DNA of 64,000 bases from Hermatobates lingyangjiaoensis (Eukaryota > Arthropoda > Insecta > Hemiptera > Hermatobatidae), in NCBI GenBank assembly GCA_026182355.1, contig JAPFBL010000233.1, positions 1,178,001 through 1,242,000 of the forward strand. The letters are read 5' to 3'. The translations under genes were made by a program, and so were the position numbers. This document shows positions 43,791 to 55,554 of the stretch, piece after piece; within the stretch, counting starts at the first letter, position 1; the number at the start of each line of letters is the position of its first letter. The notes below the pieces were generated by a model. That model did no database searches. It was given only the letters and a program-made list of their open reading frames with translations, and had not been told where the DNA came from.

Positions 43791-44979
43791 TATTAAGCTT
43801 ATAAGCGTGGAGTTAGATAGAAAAAACATGTCAATGCTTGTAAGAGAATGTTCTTGGTTAGACTTTTAATTCCTTATAACCATGCTAAAATAACCATGAT
43901 AGCAGTCAATCAATTTTGCATGGAAAAAATTTTTGCATATATTTTTTCACCGCTAATGGTATTGACGGAATTTATTCTTTTATTTTTGCGTCTCCCTTCT
44001 CTATTCTCCAATGGCAAATTTATCTAGTATATCTGTTTCTTGCGCCTTTTATAGTTGGTTCACTCTCATTTTATAAAGATACTCACATAGAAATGGTTGT
44101 CTGCATAATACAGCAACCACATAAGATGGTAGAAGTGAATGGAAAAGCAGAAATTATCTACTATTGAAAGAAATCATTAATTATATTTTGGCTTCAATAA
44201 ATTGAAATTAACATTGAATTCGTTTGATTTCCGTGACCTATTTAAATGTTCATGAAGCAAAATGAAAACCAGAATGGAATTTTGAGCAGACGACACAAGT
44301 AAAATAATTCATAGACTTTGTTTCCGAAATAATGGCAGGTGAATTTCTAAAGGACGCCTCAGTTGTGGAAGTCGTTTTAAGCCTCCCTCTATTGTGCAAG
44401 TCTGCTGAGAAGCAAATACATTGCAAGCACGTCAACATCTTAGATTCATTACAGATCCTAACTCCTAATTATTTACCCAGCCAAGTTATATGTTGTGATA
44501 AAACCGCTGCTCGTTCTGAATCACGTGCCCGGCTCACGGGCCACTCTTCATTGATATTCATCGCGTACATAAGCTGCCTTCCTCATACACAATATAACCA
44601 AGTTCGCCTTTATGCAACTACAATAAACACTATTTTATATTCCAAAAATAATCCCTACTGAACAATCTGACAAAATATTTGGAAATTATAGACTAAGACT
44701 CCTCATAAACAAACAATTATTATGAAAACAACATGTTTCAAGCACGTTCTTCTTTATGTTTACAAAAAAAAAATACATATATTCTTGTAACAAACTTATT
44801 AAATAACGAAATAACAACATTGACAAATGTTAGATCAAGGAGGTATAACTATTTATTGTGGGAGGAACAAAAGGGAATTTACTTGTTATTCATATATACA
44901 TTTATTCATTACTAGTGCAATATGTTATAATGTGGTAATTACTCATATTGGGGGGGGGGGATTTCAAATATTACGTCTC
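43791..44979. other. Stretch with unsupported short frames
   Basis: No gene is supported. 44330-44610 is GC-richer and encodes a 109-residue plus-strand frame (starting M-A-G-E-F-L-K-D-A-S) that I do not recognise, overlapped by a minus-strand frame. A 83-residue frame at 43916 is hydrophobic and AT-driven. A run of 12 G lies at 44951-44962. Confidence 0.35.
44332..44661 (+). CDS. Unidentified 109-residue open frame
   Basis: The longest open frames in this window are of about this size, so length alone is little evidence. Residue composition in the first 80 codons is mixed and GC is higher than its flanks. The last 25 codons look like random AT-rich sequence. No domain, signal peptide or membrane segment is evident, and no splice sites are convincing. 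Could be an old retroposed fragment. Confidence 0.15.
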   Translation: MAGEFLKDASVVEVVLSLPLLCKSAEKQIHCKHVNILDSLQILTPNYLPSQVICCDKTAARSESRARLTGHSSLIFIAYISCLPHTQYNQVRLYATTINTILYSKNNPY

Positions 44980-45245
44980 CACATAAAAAGGTTTAATATG
45001 AAAACTAACAACGCGATTCGAACATTTAGTGTTCTTCTTAAGTTTTACATTTAAAAAATGCGTTATTAGTTTTCATATTAATTTTTTTTGTGTGGGGGCG
45101 TCATTTTTGAAATCCCCCAATATGAGTAACTACGACACAAATATGTTAATTTTTTTTAGGATTTAAACATGAAGAAGAACACTAAGTGTTCGAAACGCGT
45201 TGTTAGTTTTCATATGAAACTTTTTTATGTGATGGCGTCATTTGT
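44980..45245. mobile_element. PLE-type arms, ACGCGU family (variant A), decayed
   Basis: Arms with TTTAATATGAAAACTAACAA and its complement. Left motif (minus, about 44997-45050) reads CTTAAGA; right motif (plus, about 45168-45215) reads CATGAAGA, with intact helix II, GAAACGCGTT and GTTTTCAT. Both have a damaged CUGANGA, although the other parts persist. An extra partial arm lies at 45060-45110. Confidence 0.6.
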
Positions 45246-45249
45246 GAAA

Positions 45250-46680
45250 TCCCTGAATATATATGCTTTGTTGGAAGTACACCAAGGGAATACAACAGTT
45301 TCTCAAAATGTAACTTCCTTTATAAAATTGTATCAGTTATTATTTAAAATAATTTATATTATGTTTATTTTTTTTTTATTTATGTTGTACAACTACTTTG
45401 AATCAATGAAAGTATGTTTTTGTAAACATGTTGTAATTTTCAATTAGTAAAATGTAATACTATTTAATAAAAACTGAATCATTTACCACTGACCTTATAA
45501 TTCTCATTTGCGATTCAATTTCTTCTGTTCTATGTATTTCAATTATGTTAAATACAATTTAATTCACTTTTAACTGACTAAAATCGTTTATTTTATCACT
45601 CTTTATGTTATAAATAAATCAATTATTTGAGAAAAAAAGCGAAAAAGAAAACAGATACCTTGGACTGATTAAAATTAAGAAGCCATATTGAATTTATGAA
45701 GTATTAAGATCTGTTGGCACTAAATGATAACAGTGCGTCCAAATAAAACACCAAATAATTATGAACTAATATGGATTTATGATGCACTGAATTATTTTAA
45801 AAAAAAGAAAATATTTTATTTAATACAAGTTTTATATTTTTATTATCTGTGGAACTGATTAATAACTTCTATCAATAAAAGACATTACAAAACATTTAGA
45901 CTCGTAATATATTCCAATATGTTTCAAATACCAATCAAAGAAATAACATTATCATAAACTAAATTGGATTAGTGTCATTAATAGATTCATAGAAACAGTC
46001 CAGTAGAACAATAATGAACACAAAATATTTTATTGAAACAATCAGGATGTATTTATTACCTTTACTAGGAGATAAATGGATTTGATTAAATGACATCTAT
46101 CATTTAGATTCAGAATAAATATGTAGATAATTTTAAAAATAATAATATTGTAGTAAACTAAATGGAATTTTAATTCCATTTATTTGGAATAAATGTGTTT
46201 TAACACTTGATAAAACAGGTATTGACTGTAAAGCAGTCTTTTTTAATGTTTATTTAAAAGACTCTTTTAAATACAAAAGATTAAATTAAAAGGCTCTTTT
46301 AAATTTTAAAATTGATCTTTTAACAGATCAAAAGGCTTTTAGAATACAAGGTCTTTTGTAATATAAAATAATTCATACTAAACTAATTAACAATAACACA
46401 TAATAGTAATAATAATGATATTTAAATCAAACAAGATTGAGTCCATGATAATTTAAACAAACTGTAACATAATGATAGATAACTATAGTATAGATAACTA
46501 TAGATAGTATAGATAGATACTATAGATAACTATAGTAGATGTTTTATTACTTTTTTAAATTTCTTTATGAAGTATTTAAAGCAATCTAATGTACTGTACA
46601 GACCATTACACTTCATCATCATACTAAATCATCAGACAGTGAGGAATGAAACAAATTATTATTATTATTATTATTATGAC
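45250..46680. other. AT-rich non-coding stretch
   Basis: No gene is seen. Simple repeats at 46480-46535 (ATAGAT-like) and (ATT)n at 46655-46676. The frame at 45169-45447 starts inside the PLE arm and is not supported. Confidence 0.5.
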
Positions 46681-46979
46681 AGGAAGCATAGGATAACTTG
46701 GGCGTTTCTATATTTTATATGAAGGGATATAGAGATGTAACTGGGAAATGTAATAAGTAAAATCAATTAAATTAATTAATAATTTATATATAATTAGGTT
46801 GGCATCATAAAGGATCATAAATGTGTCTATTGATATCAGACATATTCTGTTGGTCACATAAGAGACGTTAGTAAGATGAATCTGTAAGATAACTCGACTT
46901 ATGAAAAAGCTTCTTAAGGAATTTGAAATGGACAGATTGAAGTAGATTTGTGATAATGATTGTAATCCTGGTTCCAAAC

Positions 46980-47689
46980 AGGTGATTCAAAACATATTCA
47001 CAAATTGGAAGAACGAGAGATTATTTATAAAGAGTAACAAAAGTAGTAGTTAGTCTTCCCTAACAAAAATTAATTTTTCTGCAGTGAAAAATTACGTCTT
47101 TTGTTTTGTGTTGGAAGACTTAATGTGTTTTTTCTCTCTAATCATTTGTAAATATCACATAATAACTAAAAGTATTGGGATCTTTGAAGCCATATGAATT
47201 TATTGTGAATAAATACAGAATTTTCATTCTGCTGTTTTTTAAATCAATACTATAATGTTAAAAGTTAACTTACAGTCAAAAATCAATGCTAAATCTTTCA
47301 CAGAGTTTACTCTAGTCAGAAGGTTACATTGAAATAAGTATATATTATTGTGTTTTTTGAACAGGAAGGGAATATTATAGAACACTCAGACATATGTATT
47401 TAGATTAAGATTATTGGAAGAACAACCAGTTTAAGAATTTCTTTCTTCAAAGTTGAAGAAGTTCGTATTCATAAGAGAAGGTGACCTTCAAGTAAACTTT
47501 AAGATTATCAGCAAAGATAAAAATTCAGCATCCGATAGGAGCGAATGAATGTTGTTGATAAATATTGGAAAGAGTAATGGGCTAATATGGAACCCTTGAG
47601 GAACTCTAGATGTTTTAAAGAACAGTTTTAATTTAAATCTTTTATCTTTAATGATATGTAAGTTGGTAAGGTTTTAAGGTTGTAAGGTT
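46980..47689 (-). repeat. LINE palm/thumb segment, downstream copy
   Basis: Second copy of the segment above; the FADD motif reads FADN. It leads on to the C-terminal frame at 46708-46977, of which about 90 codons are open. Confidence 0.7.
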
Positions 47690-48560
47690 AGGCAGCCAGA
47701 AAGGAATATACAAATTGAATAAAAATTGGAAGAACGATAGATTTATAAAGGGTAACAAAGTAAAACTAAGTCTTCCATTACAAAAACTAATTTTCCTTTT
47801 TATTGTGTTGGAAGAATTTGTGTTTTTTTCTCTCTAATCATGAGTAAATTTCACATAATAACTAAAAGTATTGAGATCTTTGAAATCATATGAATTTCTT
47901 GTAAATAAATACAGAATTTTCATGCTACTGTTTCTTAAATCAACAATATGATTGTTAAAAGTTAATTTACAATAAAGAATCAATCCTAAATCATTAGGAT
48001 GACACTCTGACTTCTGACAGATTTCACTCTGGTCAGAAGGTTACAGTCAAATTTATAAGGATATATTATTGGTTTTTTGAACCGGAAAAGAATTTTATTG
48101 AAGATTAAGATTATTGGAAGAACACCAGTTTTAATTCTGGTTAAAGTTTAACATACTAACTAGTATGTAGTATAGTAATTAGTATAACCAGTATCTAGTT
48201 CAATAACTAGACTAATAACTAGAATACTAGTTTAAAGTTTATGTTCGTAATCAAAAGAGGTAAACGTAAACCTTGAAGTAAAGTTTAAGATCATCAGCAA
48301 AGAGTAAAAATTTAACATCTGTTAGGAGGAAATAAATATGGTTGACAAATGTTGGAAAGAGTAATGGACTAATATGGAACCCTTGAGGAACTCTAGATGT
48401 TTTAAAGAACAGGTTTAATTTAAATCTTTTAACTTTAATGATATCTATGTTTGTAAGGTTTTCAGGTTGTAAGGTTAGGCCACCAGAAAAGAATACTATG
48501 ATCTATTTTATCAAATGCTTTAGCAAAGTCAGTATAAATCACATTAACCTGCAAACAGAA
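47690..48560 (-). repeat. LINE palm/thumb segment, upstream copy
   Basis: About 800 bases matching 46980-47680 in the same orientation, e.g. GAACCCTTGAGGAACTCTAG at 48378 and 47590 and ATCACATAATAACTAAAAGT-type sequence at about 47850 and 47153. The copies differ by many substitutions, so the duplication, or two separate insertions, is old. This copy keeps FADD. Confidence 0.7.
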
Positions 48561-49720
48561 GTTCATAGAATTGAAGATATTCTATTTTGAAAGGAAAGCA
48601 AATTAGTAGACATTGAACTGTTAAGATAAATACAATGTTGTTGGGAAATAATGTGTTTATTATTATCTCTGCTCATTTTAGAGATTGAATTTCGTATTAT
48701 GATAATAGTTGAAAGTATTTATGTTTTACTGAGATTATTTAATTGTATAAACTCCATATTATATGATTTTCTTTTTAATTATTATAAATAGTTCAATAAT
48801 ATCAATTGTAAATAAGTTACTACAGATATTGAATTTCAATTATCAGCAAAGATAAAATCAAATCAGCATCCGATAGGAGGGAATGAATGTAACTTAGTAA
48901 TTTAGGTTTTTAGTAAATTCGTTCTTAATAATTACTAAGGGAATGTAACTATTATGTGAAATATATTGAAAAAACTTAATTTGATTGATATTGGCCTATT
49001 GTTTATGATTTATCACCAGCTTTGTGAAATGGAATAACATAAGTGTCTTTCTAGATCTGAAGGAAATATTGTAAATATAAAAAAAAGGGAGAGCAATTTT
49101 TAACAAAGATTGTCAGGACCTGAAGATCTACTACTATCTAATATGACATTATGTTTTCAATATGTTGAGATGTGATATTCTAACTGTAAATATGTATATT
49201 GTGACTTTTACTACAAGATAGAGAAGTAAAAGAAGAAGGAGGATCAAAAAATATTTAATAAATAAGTTAGAAATCATATAACCATGTGAGGAAGACTCTT
49301 GATTCAATTCATATTAGAAGATTAAAATTCATAGCTTGATTTATTAGAATTTACATAGTTACAGAATGTCTTAGCATTACTCTGTACTATTGCCTATTTA
49401 CATCATTTTCTTTTTTTTTACATCAGCTAAAAATTTGTTATAACATTCCTGAAATGAAGTTTACATTCGGCTCTAAAAAACGAAAAATAACTGTAGTAGT
49501 TTCTATCACTAATTTCTTTGAAAAGTAAATGATACATCTTTATTTTTTGCTTAATTTTATTTATTAATTCTAAGGAAAACTATTTTGGATAAGTTGAAGT
49601 ATTATTTGTTTTAATTTTAGCTATATAATGGTCTGTGATAAGTGACGTAATATAGAAATAGTTAGTGCATTAATTTTTACTCGAGAATGAAAATAGATGG
49701 TCTCAACTAAATTCTGATAA

Positions 49721-50095
49721 ATTGGATAATAATGAAGGATAATAGCTCTTTGAGGTATTATATTTATTATATTATTTATTATATTTATTTATTTATTATA
49801 TATATGAAATTCAATAGGTAGATCTTAAGGAAGTATGGGATATACATATGCAGTAAGAGATAAGGTAGTATTTGTTATACTATTTGATTATATAAAATCA
49901 AATTAAATATCTCCAGTAACGTATTTATTTTTGACACTATTGTGACTATTTGTACTCAATAAAAAGAAAACATCATAATATAATAATGTATTATGATAAT
50001 ATATTATGATATATGTAATGTATTAATTACCTATTACTTTGTTTCTATAGATAATCTTTCTATACTGGGGTAAATGGATTAATCGAAGTCTACAT
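49721..50095. other. AT-rich non-coding stretch
   Basis: TATTTATTA-type repeats and AT-rich unique sequence; no gene. Confidence 0.5.
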
Positions 50096-50365
50096 ACATA
50101 AAAAAGGAGCTTTTTTTATTCTACGCGTTTCGAACACTTCGTGTTCATCATCAAGTAAACATCTACAATAACAATTATAAAATTCTAATGTAGTGCAATC
50201 AGTTATTATGTGGTATTTACTCATTGTAGGGTAAAAATCTAATCTTGTATTTTTTAGTTAATGCCTGAGGAAGAACACTACGTGTTCGAAACGCGTTGTT
50301 TATATCATTAAATTTTTATATGTGGAGACCATTTCATTAGATTTTTACCCTACAACAATTATAAA
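50096..50365. mobile_element. PLE-type elements, ACGCGU family (two variants adjacent)
   Basis: 50120-50165 (minus strand) is an arm of the 55.6 kb variant, its core reading TTGATGA. 50160-50365 matches the 43.5-43.8 kb element but lacks the left ribozyme arm. Its right arm (plus strand) is intact. GTGGTATTTACTCATTGTAGGG at about 50210 is the shared flank. Confidence 0.7.
50258..50311 (+). ncRNA. Hammerhead-like ribozyme motif (ACGCGU, variant B), intact
   Basis: CUGAGGA 50265-50271, helix II GAACAC/GTGTTC, GAA 50288-50290, ACGCGT 50291-50296, U 50297, G 50298; distal helix I TTAATG (50258-50263) with CATTAA (50306-50311). Identical in all core positions to the left arm at 43.6 kb. Confidence 0.67.
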
Positions 50366-53300
50366 AGTCTTTTTTTAAATCAAATAATGTCTGTAAAACA
50401 AAGTTAATATTAATCTATTATAATAATCTGAAATTCAATATCTATAGTAACTTCTTTATATTTCATATTATTGAACTATTTATAATAATTAAAAAGAAAA
50501 CAATACAATTAAATAATGCCAGTAAAACAAAATTACTTTAATTTGATTAACAAAGTTAGATTTGATTTGTAAAAGGTTGAATGGAATTCAATTCAGGTTC
50601 ATATGTCTCTATTTAGTGTATAAATAATTGTCATTCACCAAGAATATAATTATTCCCTTCATTTCCCGCCAACATTACACATAATGCGCATGTCTTTTAT
50701 ATCGTATGATCATTTCAACCAATCATAGCTCTCATTTTTTTCTATAACCTTTTCACTTTTAATAGCGTTTCTATATTATTGCGTCACTTTTATTTCAATA
50801 GTTTTATATGAATTTAAACGTGTTCTTATTGAAAAATTTAGTTTAATATATGTATTTTCAATTAGGTTTTACGTTGATTGAACGACAATGCAAGAATACA
50901 TAAGATATATAAAATCATAGTTACAGTAAGTAGAAACAATATATTCATTTTTTTGTCTTCAATATTACGAGTTTAATTAATTCTTTTTTAGACAGTCCAT
51001 TCATATTTATTGTAATATTGTATATTATAGTAATATATTTTTATCACCATTACACCTCATCTGGAAAGTAAAATATTTAATTTAATTACCTCCCTACATA
51101 TCATGCAAGAAATCAAATTGTAATCGTTTTAAACGCTCAGCATGTTTCTCAACTGAATAAACATAGCATATTCTATAACATCACTCAAAATGAATCTTTT
51201 AATATCATTAAAAACTTTTATTTAGTGTATTAGTTGTACCTATTTTCCAAATTTCCCTTAGTAATTTCTGGTTTTAAAGAATGTTATTCTCATTTTTTTT
51301 CTCTTATTTTGTATTGTTATATTTTAAATTTAGTTCTAAAATATTATTTTATTTTGCTAATTCATGTTGTCCTTCTAACATTGTATCAATTATTTATTCT
51401 AATGTTTTACAGTAAGATCATGACTACATAGATTAATAAAATTAATAGATTTTATTAATCTAATGTTTTATTATATGTGTATTATTATTACTATTTTTAT
51501 TGTAGTATTATATTTTTTTCTTATTTTATTTTTTCACAGCATTATTTGTTTCTTATTATTTATGTTATATACTATGTCGTTAGTATAAAAGGATTTTAGT
51601 CAGTCAATGTCAGTAAATAAATAACCTAACAAATACATCTAAGAAGGGCAAGTTACCACTTACTTCTTCTTCCATTATGAATTTGATTTTCATAATATGC
51701 ACGTATCTCTGAAAAATCAAGTCACCATACAATAATTAAAGTATTCACAATTTACATAGGGTTAAAGGATATTTATTGAACAATTAAATAATTTAACATT
51801 TTGTTAATTCCATACTGATTTGTTTTTCTTTTATTTACTTTAAAAAAGGATTTATATTTATCATATAATGATAAAAAAAAACCAGAAATGAACCTTGTTT
51901 TTTATATCAATTGTGAGGAGGCCATACAAAAAACAAATAACATAATTGAAACATTGCGAGGCTAAAATAAACAATAAAAAGAATAAAACAACGGTGTCCT
52001 GTTGTTTTGTTCTCCAGAGTTTCATCTTTTTTTTTTTTTATAAATTACAATCAAAATCATGATCATATTGATGTAATCATTTTGATGATCTTTGAAAAGA
52101 ATTCATTTTGTTAGAATGAAAAACATCCGTAAAAGTCATTTCAAAATAACGAAACAATTAATAATAATTTTTTTTTTAAATAAATGCTCAGATATAAAAA
52201 ACAGGCTTTGAAAATTTATCTAGTCGATTGAAATATGATATAATTTTTGTAGATAAAAGGAAATACTGAAGCAACTTGTAGAGATTAATGTATAACAGTT
52301 AAATTTAAACAGCTATTAGCATTTAATAAACGAGTCCTTTATAAATGGTGATTCAGATAGTATTAGGTTAATTGATATACAGGTGTATTCGACGCTGGAA
52401 ATGAATCTTTGCCAGCCTGAATAATGGATCGTGGAATAAATAATGCCAAATGAATTGTTCGATGTGCAAGATGAGCAGACAGGGCATGCAAATCCAAAAT
52501 TTTACCATACTTGAAGCTTTCAATGCCTCTTTTATGCGAATCATGACTTAAAAGTATTAATTATTAAAATTAAAATTTATTAGAAATGTGTCAGTTGTCC
52601 AGGTTTAAATCATGACTATGAGTTTGATTTCAAATATTCTTCATAAGTCTACAATAAAATGGAAAAAAGAAGGATAAAATGATAGCAAATAAAACATAAC
52701 AAATGCAAATCGTATTATTACTTTTAGTACCACAGGTGTTTTTAATATGCATATCCCATACTTATTATCTCTAGTCTCTAGTATATTATTTTATTTAACA
52801 AAAAAATTAAACACTACACTATTGTTGTCCGTATCACAAAAACGGTTATAATTAACCACTCCTGAAGAACTTATAGATTGTAGGCCCAATCAATCAAAAT
52901 ACTAGCAATTTTGCAAATAATAACTATAGTAGATAGGAGTAAAGAATGCATCTCTTATTGTCTCATGTAAAAAAACTATTAAAAATAATTTAGTAAATTG
53001 AACGCGTTTTAAACGTTTTGTACCTCTCTTTCATCATGAATTAAGAATAAGCTGTTGGCATACAATTTAATGAATTTGAATTAAATAACTAGATCATTTC
53101 TAGAATATTGCAATAACTAGACCATAAGCATATTATTTGCCACAGCTTAAGAGGTAGGAGAGCCCATAGGTTATCGTAATATTTGTTTCCATATAGTTTA
53201 ATCAGATGTAAAATATGTAGTCTTACACATAACTTTAAAAATATTATTCCAACGAATTTTTGTTGTTCTGCGCTTTTTTCAGGTCAGTGTTGATAACATT

Positions 53301-53485
53301 TTCTGTTAAATCTAATTTCAAGTCAAATGTAGGTATGTCTTTCTTTATCCCGGCCTCTACGGCAAACTTTTCACTGAATATAATTGCTAACTATCCTTTT
53401 AAACCATGTTTATCAATGCTTACACATATAGGGCTTTTACCCGTTAGTGTTGTTCTCGGGTCGGAACTTGACTTATTTATTGCAT
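50366..53485. other. AT-rich stretch with one unique island
   Basis: No gene is supported. 52375-52540 is a GC-richer unique island containing ATGCAAATC, an octamer-like POU site. 52985-53045 (minus) is a degenerate ACGCGU-type arm. The 78-residue frame at 53260-53496 runs into the SINE tail and is unsupported. Confidence 0.45.
52375..52540. promoter_or_regulatory. Unique island with octamer-like motif, possible enhancer
   Basis: Block with mixed composition containing GGGCATGCAAATCC (POU octamer-like core) in otherwise AT-rich DNA. It is not repeated in the window and has no supported frame. The function is inferred. Confidence 0.22.
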
Positions 53486-53487
53486 GG

Positions 53488-53812
53488 GTAGGTTAGGTTG
53501 GAATGGCAGTCCTATAAGTAACACACACAGGCCAGACATTGGCTCCTTGTCATAACACACAATGGACATTCTACTATAATACTATAATATGAGCCATCAA
53601 TTTTGCTTAACTCAAGTTTGTTTACAGTACAGGTTACTCAAGTGTAACCTGACATCGTACAGACTCGGGACTGACAACTTGTCCTCTTCGAGTGACGACG
53701 TGCTCAGATCTCGTCACCTTCAGCTTGAATAAATCGTTTGCCGGACTTGGTATTGAACCCCACATCTACAAATTCCGATAAGAGCACGTTGCCACTAAGC
53801 TAACCTGGTCCC
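53488..53812 (-). mobile_element. Full-length SINE with AACCT tail
   Basis: Minus strand: head with TTAGCTTAGTGGCAACGTGC, a diverged B-box region (TTCAATACC), body with GACGTCGTCACTCG and GTACGATGTCAGG, then tail GTGTGTTACTTATAGGACTGCC and AACCTAACCT. The structure matches 7.95 and 60.07 kb. Confidence 0.8.
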
Positions 53813-55010
53813 TTGGCAGATTAGTAAAAATTCACTAATAATAATGTGTGGTTTAATTTTTTCTATTATTTATTTATAAATACATAGTTTAACTGAAATA
53901 TTATTTTATAAAATGTGATTAATATGCTTGTTACGCATAATATGCGTAGTTGTATATTTGTAAATAAAGATGATAAAAAAAAATTGTGATTGCAATCAAA
54001 TGAAATCATTATTACATTTACACAGAGTTCTGGATCAGTTAATGATTAGTTATACTGCAATAAATGTTAAATATTTAATTCATAATGGAAAGCAATATTC
54101 TCAAATTTTTATTGACATCTATAAACCATTGTTAAGTTGGACTATATAGGAACTACACTATTATGCGGAAGAAAAAGTATTTATTTACTTTTTTTTTTTA
54201 ATGAAATTTAACTATCTCATATATTCTGGAAGCTTTTCTATTAAATAACTTTATTATAACTCTTGGTGAAGATATATCAAATTTTCCTTTTTAGGTTCAT
54301 CAACAATCTTATTTCCTTTAGTACATAAAGTTAGATTCCTTCTTCAAATAACGTCTTGAATTCTTGATTTTAGTTTTATGATCTTCTCTCTTATTGACTG
54401 AGTTGACTGGCTTATTACTTTCACAGGTCTCTTAAGTCTCTCTGGTCTCTTAATAGTTTCCGGTTTTATTAAAATAATATTCTATACTGCCTTTCTGTTT
54501 TTCTCCAACTACCACGTGACTTCACTATGAATAGGACTTTTAATGATATTATACTCGTACCTGTTTTGATCGCTGTGCTCCCTAGCCTTCCGGCCATTTA
54601 CACCAAAAGATCAAATCAGGCCGACGATTTAACGTGTTGACCTTTTTGTCATCTCCAAGTTTAGCCACCCAAACTTGGGGTGTCCGAGGCGGGCATCACG
54701 ATTCTACGTCGCGCATTAGACAAATATAAACTAACTAATTCACGCAATTATACCAGGGGGCAAAAAACAACAACACAATAGTTAAACTCCCCGGTACAAA
54801 GGTGGCTCTATGACCTCACTACAAAATTTTTTTTACCAAAATTTTATACTCGTACCAACGACTTTAGTTCTTTTGCAATTTTTTCAGATTAGTGTTGGTT
54901 AAAATTTTGTACTAAATCTTATTTCATGTCAAATCATCCAATCATAGTCTCCAATTCATTCTAAGATTCCAGGAGAACCCGTTACTAGATTGAAAGATCA
55001 TAAGATATTA
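53813..55010. other. Non-coding stretch
   Basis: No gene is recognised. 54560-54720 is GC-richer with no known match. 54836-54945 is T-rich. AT-rich otherwise. Confidence 0.45.
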
Positions 55011-55012
55011 TT

Positions 55013-55360
55013 TGTAGCGGCAACACTGACGCAAGTCAGTAAGAACCAGCTGTTAGTAAGAACCAGCTGTTAGTAAGAACCAGCTGTTTTCGCCATCTCG
55101 ACCAGTTGTTGTCGCCATCTTTACCTTTGAAATCGTTCTCTCCCTGTATCGCCGCCGACGAAACGATCTGGCCAGATCTAGCAGTGTGTTGTGAACTGTT
55201 TTATGAAATGTGTATCCTGTTACTGATGTAATGCAGTTTTGGAGGTATCGCTGTAAATATTATAAATATCGAGAGAAAATAAATATCCTCTAAATATTAT
55301 TAACCGTCATACCTCGTCTATCGCTGGTGACGAATTATGACGGTTATAAATAATACCTTA
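55013..55360 (+). mobile_element. Possible solo LTR or LTR fragment
   Basis: Starts TGTAGCGGC, with a GC-rich first half followed by TATAAATA and AATAAA-type signals and a CCGTCA near 55309, consistent with a TG...CA long terminal repeat. A 17-base unit AGTAAGAACCAGCTGTT is tandemly triplicated at about 55039-55090. ATTAACCGTCAT (55300-55310) and ATGACGGTTAT (55337-55347) form a hairpin around TCGTCTATCGCTGGTGACG. No second LTR or gag/pol was seen; it could equally be an unrelated non-autonomous element. Confidence 0.35.
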
Positions 55361-55554
55361 TTTACTAACCTCTGTGGCACCAACAATATGCTTGTATTGG
55401 AAGATCATAGTCTCATATATGAATTTCTTACTGTATTCTTTGTTTATATAAATAAATATTTTTTTAAAAAATATACATTTTTAGGTGCATAACTGTTTAT
55501 AATAACATTCTTTTCTTTTACAAATATCGTTTACAAATTCGGAGGTAAAATAGA

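Larger units (their letters stand above)
46700..49720 (-). pseudogene. LINE ORF2 remnant (CR1/Jockey-like reverse transcriptase), partly duplicated
   Basis: Minus strand, broken by many stops and shifts. From 5' to 3': N-N-R-P-I-S-I (48980-49010), like the NYRPISI motif; T-D-F-A-K-A-F-D-K-I-D-H (48499-48535); S-R-V-P-Q-G (about 48380-48396); L-L-F-A-D-D-L-K (about 48285-48305), the catalytic Asp pair; then K-L-T-F-N-N-H near 47950. A second set follows: V-P-Q-G near 47600, F-A-D-N near 47513 (second Asp lost), T-F-N near 47260, and I-Y-K-L-L-I-N-x-I-D near 46770, near the ORF end. In life it would copy its RNA into DNA at a nicked target. The two copies of the palm/thumb region lie head to tail. 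Clade is tentative. Confidence 0.8.
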
